Source of the DNA: Hasllibacter sp. MH4015
Lineage (GTDB): Bacteria; Pseudomonadota; Alphaproteobacteria; Rhodobacterales; Rhodobacteraceae
DNA length: 64,000 nucleotides
Assembly: GCF_020177575.1 (NCBI RefSeq)
Contig: NZ_JAHTBK010000001.1
Location: forward strand, 1,178,001-1,242,000
Reading direction: 5' to 3'
Shown here: piece by piece, positions 35,241 through 48,463 of the stretch
Layout: each line of letters begins with the position of its first letter
How positions within the stretch are numbered: the stretch's first letter is position 1
Notes under the pieces: model-generated
Databases searched by the model: none
The model's input: only the letters and a program-made list of their open reading frames with translations
Told to the model about the DNA's origin: nothing
Translations under genes and position numbers: made by a program

Positions 35241-35876
35241 ATGCCCTACGAGATCACCGATCCCATCACCAGCGAGGCCCAGATAAGGGAGGTTGTGGAC
35301 GGCATCCATATCGCCCAACGCCACAAGGTGCTGGACCATATCGACACCCATTGCCGGGTCTGGATCGAGCATTCGCCCTTCGTGGTCATGGCCACCTTCG
35401 ATGCGGACGGGCGTGTCGACGCCTCCCCCAAGGGGGACCCGGCGGGGTTCGTGCGCGTCCTCGACGACAAGACCCTCGCCATTCCCGACCGTCCGGGAAA
35501 TCACCTCTTCATGGGATTTCGCAATATCCTTGCGACCGGGCGGATCGGGCTTATCTTCCTTGTGCCCAACCGCAACGAGGTCGTGCGCGTGAACGGATCG
35601 GCAGAGATCGTCCGCGACCTGGCCTTGCGCGAGCGCATGGCGATCAAGGGTCGCGTACCCGATTTCGCGATCGTCGTGCGGGTGGAGGAGGCGTTCTACC
35701 ATTGCGGCAAGGCGATCCTGCGCTCCGCCCTGTGGTCGCCCGATCGCGCCGCGCCCACCGAAGGGTTGCCGACCTATGGAGAGGCGATCCACGCCCAGGG
35801 CCAGCTTGACGTGCCCCTTGCGGAGGTGGAGAAGCGCCTGAAACACAATGACGAGAACCGGCTCTACGACGAGTAG
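35241..35876 (+). CDS. Pyridoxamine-5'-phosphate-oxidase-family FMN protein
   Basis: 211 residues from ATG 35241. Split-barrel flavin-binding fold with FVVMATFDADGRVDASPKGDPAGFVRVLDDKTLAIPDRPGN and RIGLIFLVPNRNEVVRVNG, typical of the MSMEG_1061-type PNPOx-related proteins. It is longer than a minimal split barrel. True PdxH residues are not complete, so reduction of an unknown substrate with FMN or F420-like cofactor is more likely than pyridoxal synthesis. It sits between ppx and rlmE with short gaps and should be cotranscribed. Confidence 0.82.
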   Translation: MPYEITDPITSEAQIREVVDGIHIAQRHKVLDHIDTHCRVWIEHSPFVVMATFDADGRVDASPKGDPAGFVRVLDDKTLAIPDRPGNHLFMGFRNILATGRIGLIFLVPNRNEVVRVNGSAEIVRDLALRERMAIKGRVPDFAIVVRVEEAFYHCGKAILRSALWSPDRAAPTEGLPTYGEAIHAQGQLDVPLAEVEKRLKHNDENRLYDE

Positions 35877-35894
35877 CGCCCTGAAAGGCCGGAC

Positions 35895-38278
<2,384 letters not shown>

Positions 38279-38314
38279 GATGGTTATCGGCCGATCTTCA
38301 TGTGATACGTTACC

Positions 38315-39475
38315 ATGACGCCCGGCGCGCGCCTGTCCGCCGCGATGGAGGTGCTGGACGCCTGGCTGTCCGGCCAGCCGGTGGAGAAGGCGCTGACGAC
38401 CTGGGCACGGGGCGCGCGTTATGCGGGCTCCAAGGACCGGGCGGCCGTGCGCGACCATGTCTACGATGTGTTGCGGCAAAAGGCGTCCTGCGCCGCGGCG
38501 GGCGGGGCTGAGACGGGGCGCGGCCTGATCCTTGGCCTGCGCCGCCTGCAGGGCCAGGACCTATCGAGGCTTTTCACCGGGGAGGGTCACGCGCCCGCGC
38601 CGCTTCGGCCAGAGGAAGCAGCTGTGTCGCCGCAGCCCCACGATCCGGAACGGGACATCCCTGACTGGGCGCGCGGCTTGCTGGCGGCCCGGGCCCCGGA
38701 CATGGCGGCGGAGCTGTTCGCCAGCTTCGCCCACCGCGCCCCGGTCTGGTTGCGCGTGAACCTGTCGCGCATATCCCGCGACGGGGCGGCGGATGCCCTG
38801 GCGCAAGACGGCATCCTGACCGAGGCCCATGGCGAAGTCCTGACCGCCCTTGAAGTCACCGAAAACGCGCGCCGCGTGAAGCTCAGCGATGCCTATACGG
38901 GCGGGCTGGTGGAATTGCAGGACCTGTCGGTGCAGGCCGCCATCGCCCGGGTCGATTGGCCCGACGGGGGGCGCATCCTGGATTATTGCGCGGGCGGCGG
39001 CGGCAAGAGCCTTGCCATCGCGGACCGGGTCAGGGCGGAGTTGTTCGCCCATGACGCCAATCCTCGGCGCATGGTGGATCTTGGCCCACGTGCCGCGCGG
39101 GCCGGTGTGGAAATCGCGACCGTAGAGGGCGCCGATCTGACAAGTCGCGCGCCCTATGATGCCGTGCTGGCGGATGTCCCGTGTTCCGGCAGCGGCACAT
39201 GGCGTCGCGATCCGGAAGCGAAATGGCGCACGACGCCCGATGATGTCGCGGCGCTGACCAAGGTGCAGGATGAGATCCTCGATGCGGCAGCGGCACTGAC
39301 CGGCCCGGGAGGGCAATTGGTCTACATGACATGCTCGCTCTTCGAGGCGGAGAACGAGGCGCGCATCGCGGCGTTTTACGCGCGCGATCCCCGGTGGAGC
39401 ATCGTATTCCAGCACCTCGATCTGCCGCTCACGGCGTCCGACGGGTTCTTCACCTGCGTCCTGCGCCGGGCCTAA
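38315..39475 (+). CDS. RsmB/NOP-family rRNA m5C methyltransferase
   Basis: 386 residues. The two catalytic cysteines of m5C RNA methyltransferases are visible: C290 in DVPCSGSGTWRRDPEAKW (motif IV) and C340 in MTCSLFEAENE (motif VI). The SAM motif is DYCAGGGGKSLA. The N-terminal region is a short NusB-like helical part, so it resembles RsmB, but it is smaller than the 429-residue E. coli enzyme and the exact cytosine cannot be assigned. It follows guaB by 36 bp. Confidence 0.88.
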   Translation: MTPGARLSAAMEVLDAWLSGQPVEKALTTWARGARYAGSKDRAAVRDHVYDVLRQKASCAAAGGAETGRGLILGLRRLQGQDLSRLFTGEGHAPAPLRPEEAAVSPQPHDPERDIPDWARGLLAARAPDMAAELFASFAHRAPVWLRVNLSRISRDGAADALAQDGILTEAHGEVLTALEVTENARRVKLSDAYTGGLVELQDLSVQAAIARVDWPDGGRILDYCAGGGGKSLAIADRVRAELFAHDANPRRMVDLGPRAARAGVEIATVEGADLTSRAPYDAVLADVPCSGSGTWRRDPEAKWRTTPDDVAALTKVQDEILDAAAALTGPGGQLVYMTCSLFEAENEARIAAFYARDPRWSIVFQHLDLPLTASDGFFTCVLRRA

Positions 39476-39506
39476 ATGTGGAAAACTCTAGGCGCTGCGT
39501 TCAGGC

Positions 39507-39522
39507 TTAAATCAAAATTAAC
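39507..39522. promoter_or_regulatory. CtrA-type box upstream of cckA
   Basis: TTAA-ATCAAAA-TTAAC is an exact match to the CtrA full site TTAA-N7-TTAAC. It lies 27-42 bp before the first possible cckA start, in the only AT-rich stretch of the 73-bp gap, so it can affect cckA transcription directly. Confidence 0.8.
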
Positions 39523-39548
39523 CTATTTCGCGGACCAGTGATGGTAAG

Positions 39549-41924
39549 GTGGATATCCGCGCGCGGCGGAATCCCGTGCGTTTCACAGGGGCTGATCCAG
39601 GCGTGAGTGACGAAGCAACCGATAACGGCTTTGGGGACGGGCAGGCCATTCGTCCGTTCGTGCAACCGATTCTGTTGCTGGTTCTCGGCATCGTGGGTGG
39701 GCTTGCGGCCTATTTCGCGCCGGGGCCGGAATTGCGCTTTGGGCTGATGGCGGCGACCGGCGGCTGTCTTGCGGCGGCGGCGCTGGTAACGATCCGCGAC
39801 ATGTACCGCCTGTGGCGCGCGCGCACCACGTTCCAATCGGCCTTCGCCCTGATCCAGCACGACCCCGCCCCGTGTTTCTGCACGGATGAAGACGGGGCTA
39901 TCGTGTTGCAGAATGTCGCGGCGGAACGGCGGTTCGGACAACGCACCGGCCTGCCCATGGCGCGCGCGATTGCGGGGGTGCTGCCCAATGCCGCCGCCGT
40001 CGTCTTCCGCCATGAAACCGCCCTTGGCCGCCGCGCCTCGGCCCACGAAATCGTGGTGACACCGCGCGGGACGGTCCGTCTGGCCGCCCACCGGATGCAT
40101 GGCGGCACGATCTGGCGGCTGGAGGATATGGCCGATGGCCAGACGCGCCACGGGGAATGGATCGGCTTGCCGATGATGGTGGTCAGCCACAATGACACGG
40201 TCCTGTCGATGAACGCCGCGATGCGGGACGTGCTGGGGCGGCGGGCCACGACGCTGGAAGACGTGCTTCCCGACCAGCCGCTGGTCGCCGGGCGGCGATC
40301 CAGCCTGACCGGCGCAGATGGCACGATCGAAGTGATCCCGATCGTCGTCTCGGCCAAGGACGGCCGGCGGGAGATTTACGCCGTGCCGGGCCTGGCGGAG
40401 CCGCCTGCGGCTTCCGTTGCCGCGCGCGCCTTTGAATCGCTTCCCGTGGCCCTTCTGCATATCGGCGCAGACGGAGAGGTTCTGGCATCGAACCACCACG
40501 CGCAGGTGCTTCTGGGGATCGACCCCGGCATGACCGGCCCGCTGTCGCGCTTCGTGGAAAACCTGGGCCGCCCGGTGAACGATTGGGTCGCCGATACGCT
40601 GGCCGAGCGGGTTGCGAACCGACCCGAGGTCGCGCGCGCCAAGCAGCGGCGGGAGGAGACGTTCCTGCAAATCTCGCTCAGCCGGATCGTGGACGGAACC
40701 GGGCCCTCGCTTCTGGCCGTGCTGCACGACGCGACGGAGCTCAAGACGCTGGAGCAGCAATTCGTTCAAAGCCAGAAGATGCAGGCGATCGGCGAATTGG
40801 CGGGCGGGGTTGCCCACGATTTCAATAACCTGCTAACGGCGATTACCGGTCACTGCGATCTGCTGATGCTGCGCCACGACCAGGGCGATCCGGATTACGC
40901 CGATCTGGTGCAGATCAACCAGAACGCCAACCGCGCCGCCAGCCTCGTGGGTCAGTTGCTCGCCTTCTCGCGCAAGCAAACGCTGGAGCCCGAAGTGCTC
41001 GACCTGCGCGATTCGCTGGGGGAATTGACCCATCTGCTCAACCGTCTGGTGGGGGAGCGGATAAAGCTCAGCCAATCCAACGATCCCGATCTGTTGCCGA
41101 TCCGCGCCGATCGCAGGCAGTTGGATCAGGTCATCATGAACCTGGTCGTCAATGCCCGCGACGCGATGCCCGATGGCGGCGAAGTGCGGGTGGAGACGCG
41201 GATGGTGAACCTGGCCGAGCCGATGAACCGCGACCAGGCGGTCGTCCCGCCGGGCTCCTACGTGACGATCCGCGTGCGCGACCACGGCCACGGCATCCCG
41301 CCCGACAAGCTGAACCGCATTTTCGAGCCGTTCTTCACCACCAAGCGCACCGGCGAAGGCACGGGGCTTGGCCTGTCGATGGCTTACGGCATCGTCAAGC
41401 AGACCGGCGGCTACATCTTCGTCGACAGCGTGGTGGGCGCGGGCACGACCTTCACGATCTACATCCCCGCCCATGTGCAGGACGACGCGCGCGCCCCGGC
41501 TGCGCAGGCGGAGGCCGAGATCGTCCCTGCGGGGGCCGAGGCGGAGATGCCGGATCGCGCGCCGGGTGTCGTGCTGCTGGTGGAGGATGAGGCGCCGGTG
41601 CGGGCCTTCGCCTCCCGCGCGTTGCGCCTGCGCGGCTATTCGGTGATCGAGGCGGGAAGCGCGGAAGAAGCGCTGGAGACGCTGTCCGACGCGGATCTGG
41701 CCGTGGACCTTTTCGTTACCGATGTCATCATGCCCGGCATGGACGGCCCGACCTGGGTGCGGGAGGCGATCAAGGACCGCCCCGATACCAAGGTGGTCTT
41801 CGTGTCGGGCTACGCGGAAAATGCCTTTGACGAGGGCTCCATCGGGGTGCCCGGATCCGTCTTCTTGCCGAAACCGTTTTCACTCACGGACTTAACCGAA
41901 ACCGTGCGGCGGCAATTGCATTAA
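39549..41924 (+). CDS. cckA: CckA hybrid histidine kinase
   Basis: 791 residues from GTG 39549; GTG 39603 (773 residues) is an alternative with similar support. Order: two N-terminal membrane helices (about residues 37-80), PAS-like sensor regions, HisKA with H423 in ELAGGVAHDFNNLLTAI, an HATPase domain (NARDAMPDGG, GTGLGLSMAYGIV) and a receiver with phospho-acceptor D725 (VTDVIMPGMDG). The exact H-box wording and the layout identify CckA, the kinase/phosphatase that feeds CtrA through ChpT; in Rhodobacteraceae this chain controls motility, gene transfer agent production and SOS-linked genes. A consensus CtrA box precedes it. It ends in a 4-bp overlap with a convergent gene. Confidence 0.93.
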   Translation: MDIRARRNPVRFTGADPGVSDEATDNGFGDGQAIRPFVQPILLLVLGIVGGLAAYFAPGPELRFGLMAATGGCLAAAALVTIRDMYRLWRARTTFQSAFALIQHDPAPCFCTDEDGAIVLQNVAAERRFGQRTGLPMARAIAGVLPNAAAVVFRHETALGRRASAHEIVVTPRGTVRLAAHRMHGGTIWRLEDMADGQTRHGEWIGLPMMVVSHNDTVLSMNAAMRDVLGRRATTLEDVLPDQPLVAGRRSSLTGADGTIEVIPIVVSAKDGRREIYAVPGLAEPPAASVAARAFESLPVALLHIGADGEVLASNHHAQVLLGIDPGMTGPLSRFVENLGRPVNDWVADTLAERVANRPEVARAKQRREETFLQISLSRIVDGTGPSLLAVLHDATELKTLEQQFVQSQKMQAIGELAGGVAHDFNNLLTAITGHCDLLMLRHDQGDPDYADLVQINQNANRAASLVGQLLAFSRKQTLEPEVLDLRDSLGELTHLLNRLVGERIKLSQSNDPDLLPIRADRRQLDQVIMNLVVNARDAMPDGGEVRVETRMVNLAEPMNRDQAVVPPGSYVTIRVRDHGHGIPPDKLNRIFEPFFTTKRTGEGTGLGLSMAYGIVKQTGGYIFVDSVVGAGTTFTIYIPAHVQDDARAPAAQAEAEIVPAGAEAEMPDRAPGVVLLVEDEAPVRAFASRALRLRGYSVIEAGSAEEALETLSDADLAVDLFVTDVIMPGMDGPTWVREAIKDRPDTKVVFVSGYAENAFDEGSIGVPGSVFLPKPFSLTDLTETVRRQLH

Positions 41925-42526
41925 GGACGCGCCGCAACAACCTGAGACCAGAGCGCAAATTCCTCGGGCGCTTCCGATCTCAACCGCTGTTCCATCGCGT
42001 CGCTCAGGTGCACGTCGCGGGCTGGCGACACGTTGCTGTAGCCCAGATCGAGCTGCGCCTTGATCCGGCCTTCCACGAATCGCACGGCCTCCTCCAGGCG
42101 GTCGTGGCGGAACAGGTGATCCACGCCCAACGCGCCGTCCTCTTCCGACACGAAGCGCGATTGCCGCCCGACCCTGGCGAAGGCCGGCGGATCGTCTTGC
42201 AGCCACGCCTCCACGAACGCATCGAAGCTAATATCGGCGGTGGAATTCGCGGTGCCCCTGATCTGATCGCGGGCGCGGTAGCGATACCAGCTTTCCAGCC
42301 ATCCCACCGGCTCGCGCACCACCGCCATCAGCTCAAGATGCCGCTGCCCGCGCTGCTCGAAAAACTTCTGAAGCTGGTTGCGATAGCGCCGCACGGTGCA
42401 GTGTTTTTGCTGCGGCGGGTTGAGAATCGCCGCATCCGCGTGGGGCAAAAGCGCCTCCTCCAGCGCCGTCGTGCCGGTTTTCGGCACCGCCAGAAGCACC
42501 AGTCGCGCTTTCCAAAACACCAGCAT
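41921..42526 (-). CDS. Sulfotransferase-family protein
   Basis: 201 residues from ATG 42526. PAPS-dependent sulfotransferase fold: the 5'-phosphosulphate loop is LAVPKTGTTALEEAL (residues 12-26) and the 3'-phosphate site VVREPVGWLESWYRY around residues 69-83. It is short for the family but complete enough to be active. Substrate unknown; Rhodobacteraceae homologues are annotated as sulfotransferases of glycans or lipids. Its stop codon shares the palindrome TTAA with that of cckA. A near-consensus CtrA box lies 32-47 bp before its start. Confidence 0.82.
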   Translation of the reverse strand: MLVFWKARLVLLAVPKTGTTALEEALLPHADAAILNPPQQKHCTVRRYRNQLQKFFEQRGQRHLELMAVVREPVGWLESWYRYRARDQIRGTANSTADISFDAFVEAWLQDDPPAFARVGRQSRFVSEEDGALGVDHLFRHDRLEEAVRFVEGRIKAQLDLGYSNVSPARDVHLSDAMEQRLRSEAPEEFALWSQVVAARP

Positions 42527-42557
42527 CCCAAAGCCTTCCCGCGAAATCCGCCCGCCC

Positions 42558-42573
42558 GTAACCGATTGTTAAC
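42558..42573. promoter_or_regulatory. Near-consensus CtrA box between the sulfotransferase gene and recA
   Basis: GTAA-CCGATTG-TTAAC matches TTAA-N7-TTAAC with one mismatch in the first half. It lies in the divergent region, 32 bp before the sulfotransferase start and 175 bp before recA, so the sulfotransferase gene is the more likely target. Confidence 0.45.
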
Positions 42574-42646
42574 GTCTGCCCGCGAAATATCACAGCACAG
42601 AAGAATTAACTTGAATTGTTCTCGTTTTGTTTGCTAGTGAGAAGTG

Positions 42647-42661
42647 GAACAAGAGGTGAAC
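42647..42661. promoter_or_regulatory. LexA/SOS box upstream of recA
   Basis: GAAC-AAGAGGT-GAAC is an exact match to the alphaproteobacterial LexA site GAAC-N7-GAAC (complement GTTC-N7-GTTC). It lies 87 bp before recA. A second, imperfect copy GTTC-TCGTTTT-GTTT is at 42618-42632. TTGAAT at 42611-42616 could be the -35 box. Confidence 0.85.
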
Positions 42662-42747
42662 AAGAGCATGCCGGATATCGGGATCCAAAGACCCGGACCG
42701 GCCCCATTGCCGCCACGCCCCGCGGCATGACATAAGGATGAAACTCC

Positions 42748-43824
42748 ATGGCAACGGCGAACCTTCTCGACATGACTGACCGTATCTCGGCCGATAAGCA
42801 AAAGGCCCTCGACAGCGCATTGGCCCAGATCGAACGGCAGTTCGGTAAAGGGTCGATCATGAAACTGGGCGGCGAGAACGCGCTGCCGGATATCGACTCC
42901 ACGTCGACCGGGTCGCTTGGCCTCGACATCGCACTGGGGATCGGTGGCATTCCGAAGGGCCGCATCGTGGAAATCTACGGCCCGGAAAGCTCGGGCAAGA
43001 CCACGCTGACGCTGCATTGCGTGGCCGAGGAACAGAAGAAGGGCGGCGTTTGCGCCTTCGTGGACGCAGAACATGCGCTTGATCCGCAATATGCCAAGAA
43101 ACTCGGCGTGAACCTGGATGAGCTGCTGATCTCGCAGCCCGATACCGGTGAACAGGCGCTCGAGATCGTCGATACGCTGGTGCGCTCCGGCGCGGTCTCG
43201 ATGGTCATCGTCGACTCGGTCGCGGCGCTGACGCCAAAGTCCGAGCTGGAAGGCGACATGGGCGACTCGTCGGTGGGTGTCCATGCCCGCCTGATGAGCC
43301 AGGCGATGCGCAAGCTGACGGGCTCCATCAACCGCTCCGGCTGCACGGTCATTTTCATCAACCAGATCCGCATGAAGATCGGCGTCATGTTCGGCTCGCC
43401 CGAGACGACGACGGGCGGCAACGCGCTGAAATTCTACTCCTCCGTCCGGCTGGACATCCGCCGCATCGGCGCCCTGAAGGACCGCGATGAGGTCGTCGGC
43501 AACGCCACCCGCGTGAAGGTCGTCAAGAACAAGGTGGCGCCGCCGTTCAAGCAGGTGGAATTCGACATCATGTACGGCGAAGGCATCTCCAAGATGGGCG
43601 AATTGCTGGATCTGGGCGTGAAGGCCGGGGTGGTCGAAAAGTCCGGGTCCTGGTTCAGCTACGGCGATGAGCGGATCGGCCAGGGGCGCGAGAATGCCAA
43701 GGCCTTCCTGAAGGAGAATTCCGACATCGCGTTGCAGATCGAAGACAAGATCCGCGCGGCCCACGGCCTCGATTTCGAGATGGCGCGGGACGGCGACGAA
43801 GACATCCTCGACGACGACGAATAA
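42748..43824 (+). CDS. recA: Recombinase RecA
   Basis: 358 residues. Walker [13 protein letters not shown] near residues 78-89, Walker B at about residue 150 ([11 protein letters not shown]) and the DNA-binding loops [14 protein letters not shown] and [10 protein letters not shown]. The C-terminal tail ends in a run of aspartates (DEDILDDDE) typical of RecA. It binds single-stranded DNA, drives strand exchange and triggers LexA self-cleavage. Regulation by the LexA box upstream fits. Closed by a strong terminator at 43848. Confidence 0.98.
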   Translation: MATANLLDMTDRISADKQKALDSALAQIERQFGKGSIMKLGGENALPDIDSTSTGSLGLDIALGIGGIPKGRIVEIYGPESSGKTTLTLHCVAEEQKKGGVCAFVDAEHALDPQYAKKLGVNLDELLISQPDTGEQALEIVDTLVRSGAVSMVIVDSVAALTPKSELEGDMGDSSVGVHARLMSQAMRKLTGSINRSGCTVIFINQIRMKIGVMFGSPETTTGGNALKFYSSVRLDIRRIGALKDRDEVVGNATRVKVVKNKVAPPFKQVEFDIMYGEGISKMGELLDLGVKAGVVEKSGSWFSYGDERIGQGRENAKAFLKENSDIALQIEDKIRAAHGLDFEMARDGDEDILDDDE

Positions 43825-43847
43825 GTCGCCACGATCCGAAGGTGCAA

Positions 43848-43876
43848 GGGGCGGTCCGATCGGGCCGCCCTTTTTC
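43848..43876 (+). terminator. Rho-independent terminator after recA
   Basis: GGGGCGG and CCGCCC arms around TCCGATCGGG, followed by five T at 43871-43875. It begins 24 bp after the recA stop and isolates recA from alaS. Confidence 0.88.
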
Positions 43877-43950
43877 GTTTGCCTCCTGTGGACAGGGCCG
43901 GGTCGCGGGGATACATCGGCCCCTGCACCCCAAGCCACGGACGCGCGCCC

Positions 43951-46599
<2,649 letters not shown>

Positions 46600-46602
46600 G
46601 AC

Positions 46603-46893
46603 ATGCCCGGAGCCTATTGGATCGCCCATGTGACCGTCACCGACGAGGACGCCTACGGCAAATACGCCGCGCTGGCGACACAGGCTATCGCGGCCCATGG
46701 CGGCACGTTTCTTGCGCGCGGCGGCCGGGCCATCCAGAAGGAAGGCCGCGCCCATCCGCGCAATGTCGTGGCGTTCTTCCCATCCCTCGACGCGGCCAAT
46801 GAATGCTACGAATCCGCCACCTATCAGGAGGCGTTGAGCCACGCCAAGGACGCCTCCGAACGGGATTTGGTGCTGGTCGAAGCGGCGGAGTGA
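46603..46893 (+). CDS. DUF1330-family protein
   Basis: 96 residues, a ferredoxin-like dimeric fold of the DUF1330 family: YWIAHVTVTDEDAYGKYA, GGTFLARGGRAIQKEG and VVAFFPSLDAANECYESATYQEAL are the standard segments. Only 3 bp separate it from alaS, so it is translated from the same message. No function is established for the family; it is common as a small cytosolic protein. Confidence 0.88.
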   Translation: MPGAYWIAHVTVTDEDAYGKYAALATQAIAAHGGTFLARGGRAIQKEGRAHPRNVVAFFPSLDAANECYESATYQEALSHAKDASERDLVLVEAAE

Positions 46894-46947
46894 CTTGACC
46901 CCGCCGTCCACGCCCTAACTTGGCGTGAAACGGTTAACGGGCAGTAC

Positions 46948-48363
46948 ATGGCACAACCTATCATCTACTGGGTCCGGCGCGATCTGCGCCTGTCGGATAA
47001 CCCGGCATTGGTCGCGGCCTGCGCGGCGGGCGGACCCGTGATCCCCGTGTTCATCTGCGACGAGGTGGTGGAACGCCACGGCGCGGCCCCGAAATGGCGG
47101 CAGGGTCTGGGGGTTGAGGCGTTCGCGAGGACCCTGGAGGAGGCGGGATCGAAACTGATCCTGCGGCGCGGCGATGCGCTGGCACAATTGCAGGCGCTGA
47201 TCGAGGATACCGGCGCGGCGGAGGTGCATTGGAACCGCCTTTACGATCCCGATAGCCGCAAACGCGATGAGGGCGTGAAGGCGGCGCTGAAGGATGCCGA
47301 TATCAAAGCCGTCAGTCACCGGGGCCACGTCCTGTTCGAGCCGTGGACGGTGGAGACGGGCAGTGGGTCGTTTTACAAGGTCTATACCCCGTTCTGGAAA
47401 GCCGTGCGTGACCGAGACCCCGGCGATGCCCTGGCCACGCCCAAGATCCCCGCGCCGGATAGCTGGCCCGCCTCCGACGATATCGCGGATTGGGACCTTG
47501 GGGCGGCGATGGACCGGGGCGTGGAGGTGGTGGCCGACCATCTGAACGTGGGCGAGGGGGCCGCCCGCGCGCGGCTGGCCAATTTCATCGGCCACGGCAT
47601 CGACGACTACGCCGATGCGCGCGATAACCTGGGAAAGACCGGCACCTCTCTTCTGTCCGAAAACCTCACCTACGGGGAGATCAGCGCGCGGGCCTGCTGG
47701 TGGGCGGGACGCCGCGCGATGGAGGACGGCAAACAGGGGGCGGAGACGTTCCTGAAGGAGATCGTGTGGCGCGATTTCGCGTATCACCTCGTGCATCACA
47801 CGCCGCGCATCACCCACGCCAATTGGCGCGAGGATTGGGATGCCTTTCCGTGGAACGAGGATGAGCGCCGCGCGGAAGTGAAGGCGTGGAAACAGGGCCG
47901 CACGGGCATGCCCATCGTCGATGCCGCGATGCGCGAGATGTATGTGACGGGCCGGATGCACAACCGCGCGCGGATGCTGGTGGCCAGCTACCTGACCAAG
48001 CACCTGATGTGTCACTGGAAGATCGGGCTGGACTGGTTCGAGGATTGTCTTGTGGATTGGGACCCGGCCAGCAACGCCATGGGCTGGCAATGGTCCGCAG
48101 GCTCCGGCCCGGACGCGACGCCGTATTTTCGCGTCTTCAACCCCGAGACCCAGGCGGAGAAGTTCGACAGGCACGCACGCTACCGCACGCGGTGGCTGGC
48201 CGAGCTTTCGTCGCAACCTCCGCAAACCGCGTGCAGCTATTTCGAGGCGATCCCCCGGTCCTGGCCGATGTCGCCCGAAGACGCTTATCCCGATGCCCCG
48301 ATCGTGAGCGCGTCGGAGGGGCGGCAACGGGCGCTGGACGCCTATTCCAACCGAAACTTCTGA
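46948..48363 (+). CDS. phrB: Deoxyribodipyrimidine photolyase
   Basis: 471 residues. N-terminal alpha/beta antenna domain (IIYWVRRDLRLSDNPAL) and C-terminal FAD domain with the class I CPD signature WDPASNAMGWQWSAGSGPDATPYFRVFNP. It splits cyclobutane pyrimidine dimers using blue light. It heads a colinear block (cfa, trgA, trgB, cysK); phr and cfa are members of the RpoE/ChrR singlet-oxygen response in Rhodobacter sphaeroides, so similar regulation is plausible, but I find no clear RpoE-type promoter here. The start has a weak ribosome binding site. Confidence 0.94.
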   Translation: MAQPIIYWVRRDLRLSDNPALVAACAAGGPVIPVFICDEVVERHGAAPKWRQGLGVEAFARTLEEAGSKLILRRGDALAQLQALIEDTGAAEVHWNRLYDPDSRKRDEGVKAALKDADIKAVSHRGHVLFEPWTVETGSGSFYKVYTPFWKAVRDRDPGDALATPKIPAPDSWPASDDIADWDLGAAMDRGVEVVADHLNVGEGAARARLANFIGHGIDDYADARDNLGKTGTSLLSENLTYGEISARACWWAGRRAMEDGKQGAETFLKEIVWRDFAYHLVHHTPRITHANWREDWDAFPWNEDERRAEVKAWKQGRTGMPIVDAAMREMYVTGRMHNRARMLVASYLTKHLMCHWKIGLDWFEDCLVDWDPASNAMGWQWSAGSGPDATPYFRVFNPETQAEKFDRHARYRTRWLAELSSQPPQTACSYFEAIPRSWPMSPEDAYPDAPIVSASEGRQRALDAYSNRNF

Positions 48364-48463
48364 CGCGGATGTGTCGTGCTTGAGTGACGCGCTATGTGTA
48401 AAGGACTTGCTCCGGGCGCACCGGGCCGCCAAAACGTAAACGGGCAGGGAACAAGGGAAAAAA

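Noticed and set aside
46880-46947. RpoE-type promoter before phrB
   Set aside because: I looked for TGATCC-type -35 boxes because phr and cfa are RpoE targets in Rhodobacter; only TGACTT (46891) with CTAACT (46914) is present, a poor match.
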